Of a stretch of DNA of 64,000 nt, positions 45,502-54,351 are shown in pieces. Source of the stretch: Bradyrhizobium diazoefficiens (GTDB taxonomy: Bacteria; Pseudomonadota; Alphaproteobacteria; Rhizobiales; Xanthobacteraceae); the NCBI RefSeq assembly GCF_016616235.1, contig NZ_CP067100.1, positions 7,604,735 to 7,668,734 of the forward strand, in the 5' to 3' direction. The translations under genes and the position numbers were made by a program. Within the stretch, counting starts at the first letter, position 1; each line of letters opens with the position of its first letter. The notes under the pieces were generated by a model, which was not told the origin of the DNA, did no database searches, and worked only from the letters and a program-made list of their open reading frames with translations.

Positions 45502-46105
45502 CATGGTCTCCGGACGCAAAATACAGAATGGCCGCCATCACCGACTGCCCGATCACGAAGGGCAGGCCCATGGTCCACGGCGACAGCGTATGGGTCCGGC
45601 TCGCGAGCACCACGACTGAAAATCCTGATATGAAATACCAGGCGCCGGCGAGCGCGACGGTGCGCGGCAGCGAGCGGACGGAAGCAAAAATGCCGAGCGA
45701 CACCAGGATCTGCCACAGGCCCGGCAGCAGCCACAGCGTCTCGCTCGCGAACTTCCACATCACCACCGCAAGCAGGATGCCGGCGACGCCCGCGGGGAGG
45801 AACTGCTCGATCGCCTGGTGGATCATGGCATCGGCGAGGCCCGAATGATGGCGGCGCGAGCGCGCGCGCATCTCGATGCCGATCACCAGCACCGAGAGCG
45901 CGGCGGCGATGAACCAGCCGAAGAAGAAGCCGAGCGGCTCGCTGGTGGGATCGCCGAGCAGCCAGAATTGCAGGATCGCGGTGATCAGCGCGACGGCGCC
46001 GGTCGCGGCCATGGTCGCCGGGCCATAACCGCGGAACGCGGTGCCGGCCGCAATCTGGCTGCGGATCGCCACGATGTCGGCCAGTGCCTTGTCGAGATCG
46101 CGCAT
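45488..46105 (-). CDS. Integral membrane protein cotranscribed with the HTH regulator
   Basis: A 205-residue protein. A short N-terminal helix (MRDLDKALADIVAIRSQIAAG) is followed by about five hydrophobic helices in two groups (about 35-85 and 110-195). Rhizobial genomes often pair such proteins with an HTH_34 regulator. The start is the ATG at 46105; the open frame continues upstream through the operator. It may act as a membrane sensor or antagonist of the regulator, but this is inference only. Confidence 0.75.
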   Translation of the reverse strand: MRDLDKALADIVAIRSQIAAGTAFRGYGPATMAATGAVALITAILQFWLLGDPTSEPLGFFFGWFIAAALSVLVIGIEMRARSRRHHSGLADAMIHQAIEQFLPAGVAGILLAVVMWKFASETLWLLPGLWQILVSLGIFASVRSLPRTVALAGAWYFISGFSVVVLASRTHTLSPWTMGLPFVIGQSVMAAILYFASGDHDVED

Positions 46106-46157
46106 CGGCAACGCCAAAACCTCGCTCCGCCCGTGCTGGTCGGGATTACCGTCCGGG

Positions 46158-46193
46158 TACTTTGCATTGCAAAGTATATAGCAATGCAAAGTA
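46158..46193. promoter_or_regulatory. Operator of the membrane protein/HTH operon
   Basis: TACTTTGCA-T-TGCAAAGTA (46158-46176) is a perfect 9-1-9 palindrome sharing 17 bases with the uppS operator. A further half site TGCAAAGTA lies at 46185-46193. It is placed about 55-90 bases upstream of the operon start and also upstream of the divergent protease gene. Confidence 0.72.
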
Positions 46194-46303
46194 ACCGCAA
46201 GAGCGAAGGTTGCGGCGGGGGATCGGCCGGAAGCGCAACTGCCGGTTGCGTTCGGCGTGGCCCGCCGGATAAGATGAGACCAAAACCATTCCCGGGGGCT
46301 GGT

Positions 46304-47554
46304 ATGTGGCTGAAGTCGTTTGTTGCTGCGTCATTATTTCAGGTGGTCATCGCCGGAGCTGCACATGCGGCAGGGCCGTTCGGTAGCGTCAATGTCGGCA
46401 ACTGGATCGGCGGCGCCTTCAGCAATGACGAGACGGGCGCCTTCTCCCATTGTGCGGCGACGACGCCCTATGCGAACGGCGTCATCCTCGTCGTGAGCCA
46501 GAATGCCGCCGGCACATGGTCGCTCGCCTTTGCGAGTCCCAGCTACCGCTTCAACAAGGGCGAGAACGCCGCGATCGACGTGACCTTTGACGGGCAGGAG
46601 CGAGCCAGGCTGTTCGCCACGGCTTACCGGTCCAACATGCTCACGGCCCTCATGCCGCTCAACGTTGTGCGTACGTTCCAGAAGGCGAGCCTGATGGTGG
46701 CGACAGCCGGCCGCGCCGTTCTGAATTTCGATCTGACCTCGACCGGGCCGGTGATCGCCGCATTGGCCAATTGCGTGACCAAAGTGAAGGCCGACGGGCT
46801 CGACAAGGCCGGCGACTTCGCAAAGGTTGTCGCCAAGCCCTCGGTGACTGGCGACAAGCAAGGCACGCCTTCGGCGCCCAAACAGGGACGCACTGGAGCC
46901 TTCTTTGGCACCGGTTTCGTGGTCAGTCCCAATGGTCACGTCGTCACCAACAACCATGTCGTCAAAGGTTGCGTCGGCGACATCAAGGGCAACCTCACCG
47001 GCGAGGCCGCGATGACTTTGCGCGTCGTGTCGAGCGACGCGAACAACGATCTTGCTTTGTTGCAGGCGCCATCAACGGCGGCATTCAAGGATTTTGCCCG
47101 GATTCGCGACCGCTCGATCCGCTCGGGCGATTCCGTCGTCGCGATCGGCTTCCCCTACCACGGGATGCTCACCTCGGACTTCACCGTGACGACCGGGATC
47201 GTGAGCTCGCTCAGCGGCATGCGCAACGACACGCGTTTCCTGCAGATCAGCGCGCCGGTGCAGCCTGGCAACAGCGGCGGCCCGCTGTTCGACGCCGCCG
47301 GGCAGGTCGTGGGCGTGGTCACCGGAAAAGTCGATGCACTCCGCATCGCGGTTGCGACCGGCAACATTCCCGAGAACATCAACTTCGCCATCAAGACGGG
47401 CGTGCTGCGCGACTTTCTCGATAATTCCGTGGTGCCCTACCAGACTGCAGAGCCGAAGGGTGAGCTTAAGACCACCGACATCGCCGGCAACGCGCGGCCC
47501 TACACGATGCTGATCTCGTGCAACGCCACCGAGCAGGCCGACGCGAAGCGGTAG
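46304..47554 (+). CDS. Exported trypsin-like serine protease (S1C/Trypsin_2)
   Basis: A 416-residue periplasmic protease. The signal peptide (MWLKSFVAASLFQVVIAGAAHA) is cut near residue 22. An N-terminal domain of about 170 residues of unknown fold precedes the protease domain (about 195-390) with triad His218 (TNNHVVKGC), Asp249 (NNDLALLQ) and Ser324 (PGNSGGPLF). No PDZ domain follows, unlike DegP. The ATG at 46304 is preceded by GGGGGCTGGT; another ATG at 46274 would lengthen the signal region. Confidence 0.87.
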   Translation: MWLKSFVAASLFQVVIAGAAHAAGPFGSVNVGNWIGGAFSNDETGAFSHCAATTPYANGVILVVSQNAAGTWSLAFASPSYRFNKGENAAIDVTFDGQERARLFATAYRSNMLTALMPLNVVRTFQKASLMVATAGRAVLNFDLTSTGPVIAALANCVTKVKADGLDKAGDFAKVVAKPSVTGDKQGTPSAPKQGRTGAFFGTGFVVSPNGHVVTNNHVVKGCVGDIKGNLTGEAAMTLRVVSSDANNDLALLQAPSTAAFKDFARIRDRSIRSGDSVVAIGFPYHGMLTSDFTVTTGIVSSLSGMRNDTRFLQISAPVQPGNSGGPLFDAAGQVVGVVTGKVDALRIAVATGNIPENINFAIKTGVLRDFLDNSVVPYQTAEPKGELKTTDIAGNARPYTMLISCNATEQADAKR

Positions 47555-47590
47555 CTTGCGATTGACGCACGCTGCTGCACCAACCACCGC

Positions 47591-47757
47591 CGTCATTCCC
47601 CGCGACCCGGCTACGCCAAGGCTTCGCCGGGGTTGAGATCGAGGGGCGCCGAAGCTTTAGCGTAGGCGGCAAGCGGGGAATCCAGTACGCCGCGGCCTCT
47701 CGATTCATGTACTGCCGTCTCGGAGTACTGGATCGTCCGGTCAAGCCGGGCGATGAC
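47591..47757. repeat. Intergenic repeat, family D
   Basis: CGTCATTCCCCGCGACC...GGGGAATCCAGTACGCCGCGG...GAGTACTGGATCGTCCGG...GGCGATGACACC. It shares the CCAGTACGCCG / AGTACTGGAT dyad with 19294-19464 and 54569-54671. Confidence 0.65.
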
Positions 47758-47788
47758 ACCGTTCGTGTGGACTCGACTAGCGGGCAAC

Positions 47789-48523
47789 TCACCCGTGGCA
47801 GCACGTCTCCCTCGCTTGCGGCCCGTACTGGTCGCGCAGGCGGACCCAGTCCATCGGGTAGGGCAGGCCGTCCTCGTGACGGCCGAGCGGGGTGAGGTCG
47901 AGATATTGATAGGCGGCGTTCATCATGTCGAGGCCGCGGGCAAAGCAGGAATAGGTGTGGAAGATCTCGCCGGCCTCGTTGCGGAAAAACACGCTGATGC
48001 CGGGCAGCTCGGGCCCGTAGATCGCGGTGGTTCCGAAATTGTACATCGGCTTGCCGGTCGCGATCTGCTCCGCCGAGAAGGTCACGCCGTAGTCACGGTT
48101 GAACTCGTTGCCGCCCAACGAGACCCAATCGAAACTCCAGCCCATCCGCTTCCTGAAAGCTTCGAGCTTTGCGACCGGCGCCAGTGAGATCGCGACCACG
48201 GCGGTGTCGCGCGCGGCGAGGTGCGGCACCATTCGGTCAAGACCGTCGGCCCAGAACGAGCAGCTCTTGCAGGCCGCATCCCAGTCGGGCGCGAACATCA
48301 TGTGCTGGACCACGAGCTGCGGATGGCCCTTGAAGAGATCGCCGAGCGCCACCCTGCCGTCCGGTCCGTCGAACACATAATTCTTGTCGACCTTCACCCA
48401 AGGCAGTGCGCGGCGCTCCTCGGCGAGACGCTCGCGGGCCGCCGTGAGCTCCTTCTCGCGCGCCAGGTGAGCCTTGCGCGCTGCGATCCACTGCTCGCGT
48501 GAGACGACCTGATGGGACTGCAT
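47789..48523 (-). CDS. DUF899 family (thioredoxin-like) protein
   Basis: A 244-residue cytoplasmic protein of the DUF899 family. It has the start SREQWIAARKAHLAREKELTAARERLAEERRALPWVKV, CKSCSFWADGL (the thioredoxin-like CxxC position), YNFGTTAIYGPELPGISVFFRN and TYSCFARGLDMMNAAYQYLDL. The ATG at 48523 is well spaced from AGAGGAGA. It is probably the last gene of an ArsR-AHSA1-DUF899 operon; this trio recurs in rhizobia. The biochemical role is not established. Confidence 0.88.
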   Translation of the reverse strand: MQSHQVVSREQWIAARKAHLAREKELTAARERLAEERRALPWVKVDKNYVFDGPDGRVALGDLFKGHPQLVVQHMMFAPDWDAACKSCSFWADGLDRMVPHLAARDTAVVAISLAPVAKLEAFRKRMGWSFDWVSLGGNEFNRDYGVTFSAEQIATGKPMYNFGTTAIYGPELPGISVFFRNEAGEIFHTYSCFARGLDMMNAAYQYLDLTPLGRHEDGLPYPMDWVRLRDQYGPQARETCCHG

Positions 48524-48545
48524 GGCATTCTCCTCTGACTGGGCT

Positions 48546-49025
48546 TCAGGCAACGAAGGTATCGAGCTTGTCAAAGAACGAGCTCCAGCCGCGCTGGTGG
48601 TTATCGCGTGCGGTCTCGTCGAAGAATTCGGCGTGATGGAACACCATCAAGGTCCCGGCACCGTCCGGCTTGAACGAGATCGTCACCAGCGATTCGCGCT
48701 CCGGCGTTGAATGCCAGGCCCAGGTGAAGACAAGACGCTCGTTCGGCACGACCTCGCGATAGCTGCCGCCGGCCTCGAAATACTCGCCGTCATCGCGGGT
48801 GAAGCTGATGCGAAAGCTGCCGCCGGCGCGGACGTCGAGCTCGGCTTCAAGCGTCGTCGGCTTCATATTTGGCGGTCCGAACCATTGCGCTAACTGCGCG
48901 GCCTGCGTCCAGGCGGCGTAGACTTTTTCCGGCCGGGCGCGGAGCCGGCGCGTGAGTGTGAGGCTTGGACGTTCCGTTGGGGCAGCGGCTGTGCGGGGAT
49001 CGGTGTTGACGGCAGCGTTGGCCAT
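48546..49025 (-). CDS. SRPBCC/AHSA1-like domain protein
   Basis: A 159-residue START-like ligand-binding protein: LTLTRRLRARPEKVYAAWTQAAQLAQWFGPPNMK, RAGGSFRISFTRDDGEYFEAGGSYREVVPNERLVFTWAW and HHAEFFDETARDNHQRGWSSFFDKLDTFV are typical of the AHSA1 (activator of Hsp90 ATPase homologue 1-like) family. GGAGGAAG precedes the ATG at 49025. Its first 136 bases are shared, in another frame, with the end of the ArsR gene. Confidence 0.88.
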   Translation of the reverse strand: MANAAVNTDPRTAAAPTERPSLTLTRRLRARPEKVYAAWTQAAQLAQWFGPPNMKPTTLEAELDVRAGGSFRISFTRDDGEYFEAGGSYREVVPNERLVFTWAWHSTPERESLVTISFKPDGAGTLMVFHHAEFFDETARDNHQRGWSSFFDKLDTFVA

Positions 49026-49354
49026 TTGTCTTCCTCCACGAAGGCAGCAAGGCGGTCGAACGACTCGGACCAGAATTGCGCGTAGCGACTGAGCCAGTTC
49101 ATCGCCTGCTCCATCGGCTGGGCGGTGAGTCGGCAGGAGACGGTGCGCCCGGTCTTCTCCCGCACGATCAGGCCCGCATCCGTGAGCACGTCGAGATGCT
49201 TCATGATCGCCGGCAGCGAGACCGGAAACGGCGCGGCCAGTTCGCTCACCGACAGGCCGTCCTGCTTGCCGAGTCGCGCCAGCAATGCGCGCCGCGTCGG
49301 ATCGGATAGCGCCGCAAAGGTCCGGTCCAGCGTCTCGTCCTGATACTTAACCAT
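48890..49354 (-). CDS. ArsR-family transcriptional regulator
   Basis: A 154-residue winged-helix repressor. Residues 1-110 follow the family (DRTFAALSDPTRRALLARLGKQDGLSVSELAAPFPVSLPAIMKHLDVLTDAGLIVREKTGRTVSCRLT). No metal-binding ELCV motif is present, so it belongs to the class paired with AHSA1 proteins. The last 40 residues are proline/arginine-rich and arise from reading through the start of the AHSA1 gene, which suggests that an earlier stop was lost. ATAC-N6-GTAT just upstream of its start (49354-49367) may be its own operator. Confidence 0.85.
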   Translation of the reverse strand: MVKYQDETLDRTFAALSDPTRRALLARLGKQDGLSVSELAAPFPVSLPAIMKHLDVLTDAGLIVREKTGRTVSCRLTAQPMEQAMNWLSRYAQFWSESFDRLAAFVEEDKWPTLPSTPIPAQPLPQRNVQASHSRAGSAPGRKKSTPPGRRPRS

Positions 49355-49453
49355 ACGGTTTAGTATAGGCGCGAGTTGAGACGCGTCAAGCGGGAACCCG
49401 TGGGCGCGGGTCCGCACGACTGCGTGATCAGCTGCGATCAGTCCGAAGTGCGA

Positions 49454-49723
49454 TTAGTACGACGGCACGCGCCGGTGCGGCCGCGGTGGCGGGAGCTGTT
49501 GCTGGCCATAGGCAAAGCGGGGGTTGCGGTCGCAGTACAGCAGACGGCCGGACACGCTGGCCTGGCACTGCTCATAGGTGCTGTAGGCGCATTCGCCGGG
49601 ATAGTCATACTCGCCGCCCTGGGCGCACCAGGGATAGTCGCGGGCCGCGGCCGGCGTGACGGTCGCGATGCCGGCAAGGACCGTCGCGCCCAGCGTCAGC
49701 ATCGCCAATTGCGTCTTGCGCAT
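49454..49723 (-). CDS. DUF3551 family exported protein
   Basis: An 89-residue secreted protein. The signal (MRKTQLAMLTLGATVLAGIA) is cut after AAA near residue 28. The mature part DYPWCAQGGEYDYPGECAYSTYEQCQASVSG has four cysteines and the WCAQGG...CxxSTYEQC pattern of DUF3551, a family expanded in Bradyrhizobium. AGAGGAG lies upstream of the ATG at 49723. Function unknown. Confidence 0.85.
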   Translation of the reverse strand: MRKTQLAMLTLGATVLAGIATVTPAAARDYPWCAQGGEYDYPGECAYSTYEQCQASVSGRLLYCDRNPRFAYGQQQLPPPRPHRRVPSY

Positions 49724-49819
49724 GATCCCAACTCCTCTTCTCACGGCGCGAGATACGCGCCATCTCTCATCAGGTTTCGCGGCGCCGTTTTATTCCAGCC
49801 CGGCGCACTGGCGACGCAA

Positions 49820-49847
49820 GAAAAAAGCCCTGCCGAACGGCAGGGCT
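49820..49847 (-). terminator. Rho-independent terminator of the TctC-like gene
   Basis: On the minus strand AGCCCTGCCG pairs with CGGCAGGGCT as a perfect stem and is followed by six T residues. It lies 25 bases after the stop of the 49872-50846 gene. Confidence 0.88.
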
Positions 49848-49871
49848 CCATTTCCAGCCATCACAAGATCG

Positions 49872-50846
49872 CTACTCGACTTTCAGGCCGGCGAACTCGA
49901 CGACCTTCTTCCATTTCGCGGTCTCGGCTTCGACCTCCTTGCCGAACGCCTCGGGCGTCTCGACCAGCGGATCGCCGCCGAGCTCGACCAGACGCTTGGT
50001 CATGTCGGGCTCCTTCATGAGCGTGTTGATCTCATTGTTGAGTTTGGCGATCATGTCCTTGGGCATGTTCTTCGGCGCGCCCATGCCGAACAGCGCGCTC
50101 GCCTCGTAATCCTTCACGGTCTCGCCGATCGCGGGCACGTCGGGCAGCTGCGGCGAGCGCTGAGCGGTGGTGACGCCAAGTGCGCGAAGCGAGCCGGAGC
50201 GGATGTGCTGGATGATCGAAGGCATGTTGTCGAAGATCACCTGCACCTGGCCGCCGAGCATGTCGGTGATCGCGGGCGCCGCGCCCCGATAGGGTACGTG
50301 CTGCATCTTGCAGCCGGTCATCGCCATGAACATCTCGCCGGACAGATGCACCGAGGTGCCGTTGCCGGACGAGGCCATGTTCACCTTGCCCGGATTGGCC
50401 TTCACATAGTCGATGAACTCTGCGACGGTCTTGGCCGGCACGTCCTTGTTGACGGTCATCACGTTCGGCACGCGCTGGAACGCGGCGATCGGCGCGATGT
50501 CGCGGACGAAGTTGAACTTGAGATTGGCGTAGAGCGTGCTGTTGATGTAGTTGGCCGGATTGACCAGCAGCACGGTGTAGCCGTCGGGCTCGGCATTGAC
50601 GACAGACTCGGTGGCGATATTGTTGCCGGCGCCCGGCTTGTTCTCGACGACGAATTGCTGGCCGAGCCGTTCCGACAGCCGCTGCCCGATCAGGCGGGCC
50701 AGAATGTCGGTGGCGCCGCCCGGTGGATAGCCGACCACGAACTTCACCGGCCGGGACGGATAATCGGCGGCGAAGGCTTTCGACAGCGGGCTGGCTGCAA
50801 GAGGCGTGGCGGCAAGCAGGCCCAGCGCGGTACGGCGAGTGATCAT
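49872..50846 (-). CDS. TctC/Bug-type periplasmic substrate-binding protein
   Basis: A 324-residue binding protein of the tripartite tricarboxylate transporter family. A twin-arginine-like signal (TRRTALGLLAATPLAASPLSKAFA) is followed by DYPSRPVKFVVGYPPGGATDILARLIGQRLSERLGQ, ENKPGAGNNIATESV, and the second ligand loop MFDNMPS-like (VIFDNMPSIIQHIRSG). No TctA/TctB genes are adjacent, so it is an orphan receptor, as is common for this family. The likely ligands are carboxylates. It ends at a clear terminator. Confidence 0.9.
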   Translation of the reverse strand: MITRRTALGLLAATPLAASPLSKAFAADYPSRPVKFVVGYPPGGATDILARLIGQRLSERLGQQFVVENKPGAGNNIATESVVNAEPDGYTVLLVNPANYINSTLYANLKFNFVRDIAPIAAFQRVPNVMTVNKDVPAKTVAEFIDYVKANPGKVNMASSGNGTSVHLSGEMFMAMTGCKMQHVPYRGAAPAITDMLGGQVQVIFDNMPSIIQHIRSGSLRALGVTTAQRSPQLPDVPAIGETVKDYEASALFGMGAPKNMPKDMIAKLNNEINTLMKEPDMTKRLVELGGDPLVETPEAFGKEVEAETAKWKKVVEFAGLKVE

Positions 50847-50969
50847 CTCAAGGGTTCTCCCAGTGTTGTTCTTGAAAGCGAATATCTTGAAAGCGTCGTC
50901 GATGCGGTTGTAACAAAGCTAGCGGGGCGCGGAAAGTGCGGGGGGCGCACCAGGACGAAAGGATAAGGC

Positions 50970-51380
50970 ATGACGGTCAGGGTTCACGCACTCGATCATC
51001 TCGTGATCAACGTCGCCGACGTCGCTGTGACCGCCGAGTGGTACCGCAGGATTCTCGGCATGGAAGTCAAGGTGTTCGACCCCGGCGGCGGCAAAGCGCC
51101 GCGGACGTCGTTGCAATTCGGTAACCAGAAGATCAACGTCCGTCCGCGCGATACCGACAAGGTGGAGTGGTTCACCGCGGACCAGACGACCGCCGGCAGC
51201 GAGGATCTGTGCTTCCTGACCTCGGCGACGCCAGACGAGGTGGTGGCGCATCTGCAGGCCCATGGCGTCGCGATCGAGGAAGGGCCTGGCCCGAGGCAGG
51301 GCGCGCGCGGCACGCTGCGCTCGGTCTATTGCCGGGATCCCGACGGCAGCCTGATCGAGATTTCGTCGTACGAAGATTGA
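50970..51380 (+). CDS. VOC/glyoxalase-family protein
   Basis: A 136-residue metal-dependent VOC fold protein: LDHLVINVADVAVTAEWYRRILGMEVKVFDPGGG (first metal histidine), then SEDLCFLT, GVAIEEGPGPRQGARGTLRSVYCRDPDGSLIEISSY (metal glutamate near the end). It is close to the fosfomycin-resistance/dioxygenase-like branch that lacks a defined substrate. It is divergent from the TctC-like gene. Confidence 0.85.
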   Translation: MTVRVHALDHLVINVADVAVTAEWYRRILGMEVKVFDPGGGKAPRTSLQFGNQKINVRPRDTDKVEWFTADQTTAGSEDLCFLTSATPDEVVAHLQAHGVAIEEGPGPRQGARGTLRSVYCRDPDGSLIEISSYED

Positions 51381-51414
51381 GGCGGTCGGACCTTCAGCTG
51401 CCACCCCCAAACAC

Positions 51415-51501
51415 CGTCATTGCGAGCAGCTCTTGCGACGAAGCAATCCAGACTACCTCGGCGGAGACAGTCTGGATTGCTTCGCTGCGCTCGCAATGAC
51501 G
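51415..51501. repeat. Near-perfect palindromic repeat, family E
   Basis: CGTCATTGCGAGC (51415-51427) and GCTCGCAATGACG (51489-51501) are terminal inverted repeats. Inside, AGCAATCCAGACT pairs with AGTCTGGATTGCT. The whole 87-base unit can fold into one long hairpin, like a small non-autonomous element or REP sequence. Confidence 0.8.
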
Positions 51502-51612
51502 GGGAGAGCGCGCTACACCCTCCCCGATTTGCTCGCCGCGCCATCCGGTGGCAGAAAGACGCAATAATCCAGAGGCGGCCGCACGCAAGATGCAGGCGCA
51601 CGGGGAGGAGCC

Positions 51613-53193
51613 ATGCCAATTCAGCAAACCGCCACCGGAATCGTAGGACCGTTCGACGGGCTCGACGTGCCCTGGCTCTTGAGGATGCGTGCGGAGACAC
51701 GCCATGATCATCCATTCCTGATCTGGGCGCCGTTCGACGCGCCACCGCGGCGCTGGAGCTATGGCGAGTTTCATGAGCGGGTCGGTGCGCTCGCGGCCGG
51801 GCTCGCCAAGCGCGGCGTCAAGCCCGGCGAATACGTGCTCATTCATCTCGACAATTGCATCGAGGCGCTGCTGGCCTGGTTTGCCTGTGTCGAGCTCGGC
51901 GCCATCGCTGTGACCACCAACACCCGTTCGGCGCCGGCCGAGATCGAATATTTTGCCGGTCATTGCGGCGCGGTGGCTGCGATCACGCAGCCGGCCTATG
52001 CCGACGTGGTCGCGCAGAACTGCCGCAACATCCGCTGGATGGCGGTGACCTCGCATGATGCCGACGCGGCGCCTGCGCAAGCGGTCTCACGCGGCGACAG
52101 TTTTGAATCCCTGTTCGCTGACAGCGCCGATCGCCCGAAGCGCGCGACCGATCCGCGCGCGCCGTGCAGCGTGCAGTACACCTCGGGCACGACATCGCGG
52201 CCGAAGGCGGTGCTGTGGACCCACGCCAACGCGCTGTGGGGCGCGAAGATCAACGCCGCGCATGAGGACCTGCATGCGAGCGATGTGCACCAGACCTATC
52301 TGCCGCTGTTCCACACCAATGCGCTGGCCTACTCCATGCTGGCGACGCTGTGGGTCGGAGCGACTTGCGTGATCCAGCCGCGCTTCTCCGCGAGCCGGTT
52401 CTGGCGCGTTGCGCGCGAGCATGGCTCGACCTGGACCTCGACCATTCCGTTCTGCATGAAGGCGCTGCTCGAGCAGGAGATTCCTGGAGATCACAAATTC
52501 CGCCTGTGGGGCACCGCCGTCAACGAGCCGCCGCCCTTTGCCGCCTTCGGCGTCAAGATCATCGGCTGGTGGGGCATGACCGAGACGATCACTCACGGCA
52601 TCATCGGCGAGGTCGACCAGCCCAACATCCCGATGTCGATCGGCCGCGCCGCGCCTGAATATCAGATCAGGATCACCGACGATGACGGCCGGCCGACCGC
52701 GGTCGGCGACACCGGCAATCTCGCGATCAAGGGCATCCCCGGCCTGTCGCTGTTCGCCGAATATTTGCACAACGATAAGGCGACGCGCGAGAGCTTTGAC
52801 GAGCACGGCTTCTTCCTCACCGGCGACCGGGTCGAGCGGCTGGAAGGTGGCTTCATCAAGTTCGGCGACCGCGCCAAGGACATGCTGAAGGTCGGCGGCG
52901 AGAACGTCGCGGCTTCCGAGATCGAGCAGGTGATCGCGATGGTGCCGGGCGTGCGCGAGGCCGCGGTGGTGGCGAAGAAGCATCCGATGCTGGACGAGGT
53001 GCCGGTGGTCTTCATCATCCCGCAGGGCGGTGTGGCGGGTGCTGCACCCGATCTGCATGACCGCGTGATGGAGGCCTGCCGCAAAGGACTTGCGGATTTC
53101 AAGGTGCCGCGCGAGGTCAGGCTGATCGACGACATGCCGCGCTCGACACTGGAGAAGGTGGCGAAGGCGGAGCTCAGGAAGATGGTGGGATGA
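51613..53193 (+). CDS. Acyl-CoA synthetase / AMP-dependent ligase
   Basis: A 526-residue ANL-superfamily enzyme that activates a carboxylic acid to its CoA thioester through an acyl-AMP. Motifs: YTSGTTSRPKAVLWTHAN (A3), GWWGMTETI (A5), GFFLTGDRVERLEGGFIKFGDRAKDMLKVGGENVAASEIEQ (A7-A8), and a C-terminal lysine in STLEKVAKAELR. It resembles the CaiC/crotonobetaine-type branch. It stands alone behind a palindromic repeat. The substrate cannot be read. Confidence 0.9.
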   Translation: MPIQQTATGIVGPFDGLDVPWLLRMRAETRHDHPFLIWAPFDAPPRRWSYGEFHERVGALAAGLAKRGVKPGEYVLIHLDNCIEALLAWFACVELGAIAVTTNTRSAPAEIEYFAGHCGAVAAITQPAYADVVAQNCRNIRWMAVTSHDADAAPAQAVSRGDSFESLFADSADRPKRATDPRAPCSVQYTSGTTSRPKAVLWTHANALWGAKINAAHEDLHASDVHQTYLPLFHTNALAYSMLATLWVGATCVIQPRFSASRFWRVAREHGSTWTSTIPFCMKALLEQEIPGDHKFRLWGTAVNEPPPFAAFGVKIIGWWGMTETITHGIIGEVDQPNIPMSIGRAAPEYQIRITDDDGRPTAVGDTGNLAIKGIPGLSLFAEYLHNDKATRESFDEHGFFLTGDRVERLEGGFIKFGDRAKDMLKVGGENVAASEIEQVIAMVPGVREAAVVAKKHPMLDEVPVVFIIPQGGVAGAAPDLHDRVMEACRKGLADFKVPREVRLIDDMPRSTLEKVAKAELRKMVG

Positions 53194-53256
53194 CTTACCC
53201 TCCCCCTGCAGGGGACGGTAAGTACGTCGCGCGCCTCTACAATTACAACAACGGCT

Positions 53257-54351
53257 TCAGAACGACCCCAGCGCCACGGGGCGGAAGGCCTGCAGCAGCT
53301 GCTGGTCGAGCTTGCCGCCCATGCCTTCCATCATCGCGAATGCGCGCGAGTGGGTGAAGGGCATGCGGTAGGCGCGCTTTTCCACCAGCGCGGCGTAGAT
53401 GTCGACGATCGTCGTCAGACGCACGATGTCGCTGATCTGGTTCGACGACAGGCCGTTGGGATAGCCTGAGCCGTCGAGGAATTCGTGGTGATGCAGGATC
53501 ACGTCGAGCATCTCCGGCGGGAAGCCGCCTTGAGCTGCGAGCGCGTCATAGCCCCGGCGCGGATGCTGGCGGACCTCGGCCATCTCCTCGTCGGTGAGCT
53601 TGCCGGGCTTGTCGAGCAGGTGGGACGGAACGAAAGCCTTGCCGACATCGTGCAGCAAAGCGGCGCGGGTCAGGCGGCGCTGGTCATCCTCGCGCATGCC
53701 GAGATGCTGGGCGAAGGAGACCGCAAAGCCGGTGACGAACAGGCAGTGGCGATAGCTTCCGACATGGTGGCAGCCGACGGTGGTGAGCCATTCGCGCAAG
53801 GACGAGTGCTTGATCGCCTTCAAGATCTTGCTCTCGGCGGCGATGACGTCGTCGAAGGTCAGGGGCGCGCCGAGCGGCAGCTTCTCGAACATTTTCTTCA
53901 GCACCCCATGCGCCGCCTCGACGCCGCGGTTGAGCGTCTTGCCGCGATCGGTCGCGTCATAGGCCGCCGTATCGGGGAATGCGGCGCGGATGCGCTGGAG
54001 AATGTCCTCGGGCTGAAGCGGGCGCGAGATGGTGTCGGTGGCCCCCAACGCCCAGGCCTGCATGGTGCCGTGGTGCAGGGCATCGGCCAGCACGAACAGC
54101 CGCGGCATCGAACGATAGGCATCGCCGCGCAGCTTGTTGCGCACCCGCTGCACGCTCTCGGGCGAGCGCAGATTGATGTCGACGACGAGACCGGACAGGT
54201 CGCGCGACGGCTGCTCCGGAATGGCCTCGGTCGAGACCGTCGAGACATCGCCGACCGCCTTCAGGATGCTGACGAGCTCGGTGCTCCCGTCGCTCCGGTC
54301 GGAGGCGAGCAGAAGCCGGCGTTTGGCGGCGGATTTGGCTGAGGCGGTCAT
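53257..54351 (-). CDS. Receiver-like HD-GYP domain protein (c-di-GMP phosphodiesterase)
   Basis: A 364-residue protein. Residues about 10-125 form a receiver-like domain (Asp58 in VVDINL, but without the usual acidic pair, so phosphorylation is doubtful). Residues about 195-350 form an HD-GYP domain with HD at 234-235 (LLHDVGK) and HHHEFLDGSGYPNGL (about 287-301), the full HHExxDGxGYP signature. It should hydrolyse c-di-GMP. The window also encodes three GGDEF proteins. Confidence 0.9.
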   Translation of the reverse strand: MTASAKSAAKRRLLLASDRSDGSTELVSILKAVGDVSTVSTEAIPEQPSRDLSGLVVDINLRSPESVQRVRNKLRGDAYRSMPRLFVLADALHHGTMQAWALGATDTISRPLQPEDILQRIRAAFPDTAAYDATDRGKTLNRGVEAAHGVLKKMFEKLPLGAPLTFDDVIAAESKILKAIKHSSLREWLTTVGCHHVGSYRHCLFVTGFAVSFAQHLGMREDDQRRLTRAALLHDVGKAFVPSHLLDKPGKLTDEEMAEVRQHPRRGYDALAAQGGFPPEMLDVILHHHEFLDGSGYPNGLSSNQISDIVRLTTIVDIYAALVEKRAYRMPFTHSRAFAMMEGMGGKLDQQLLQAFRPVALGSF

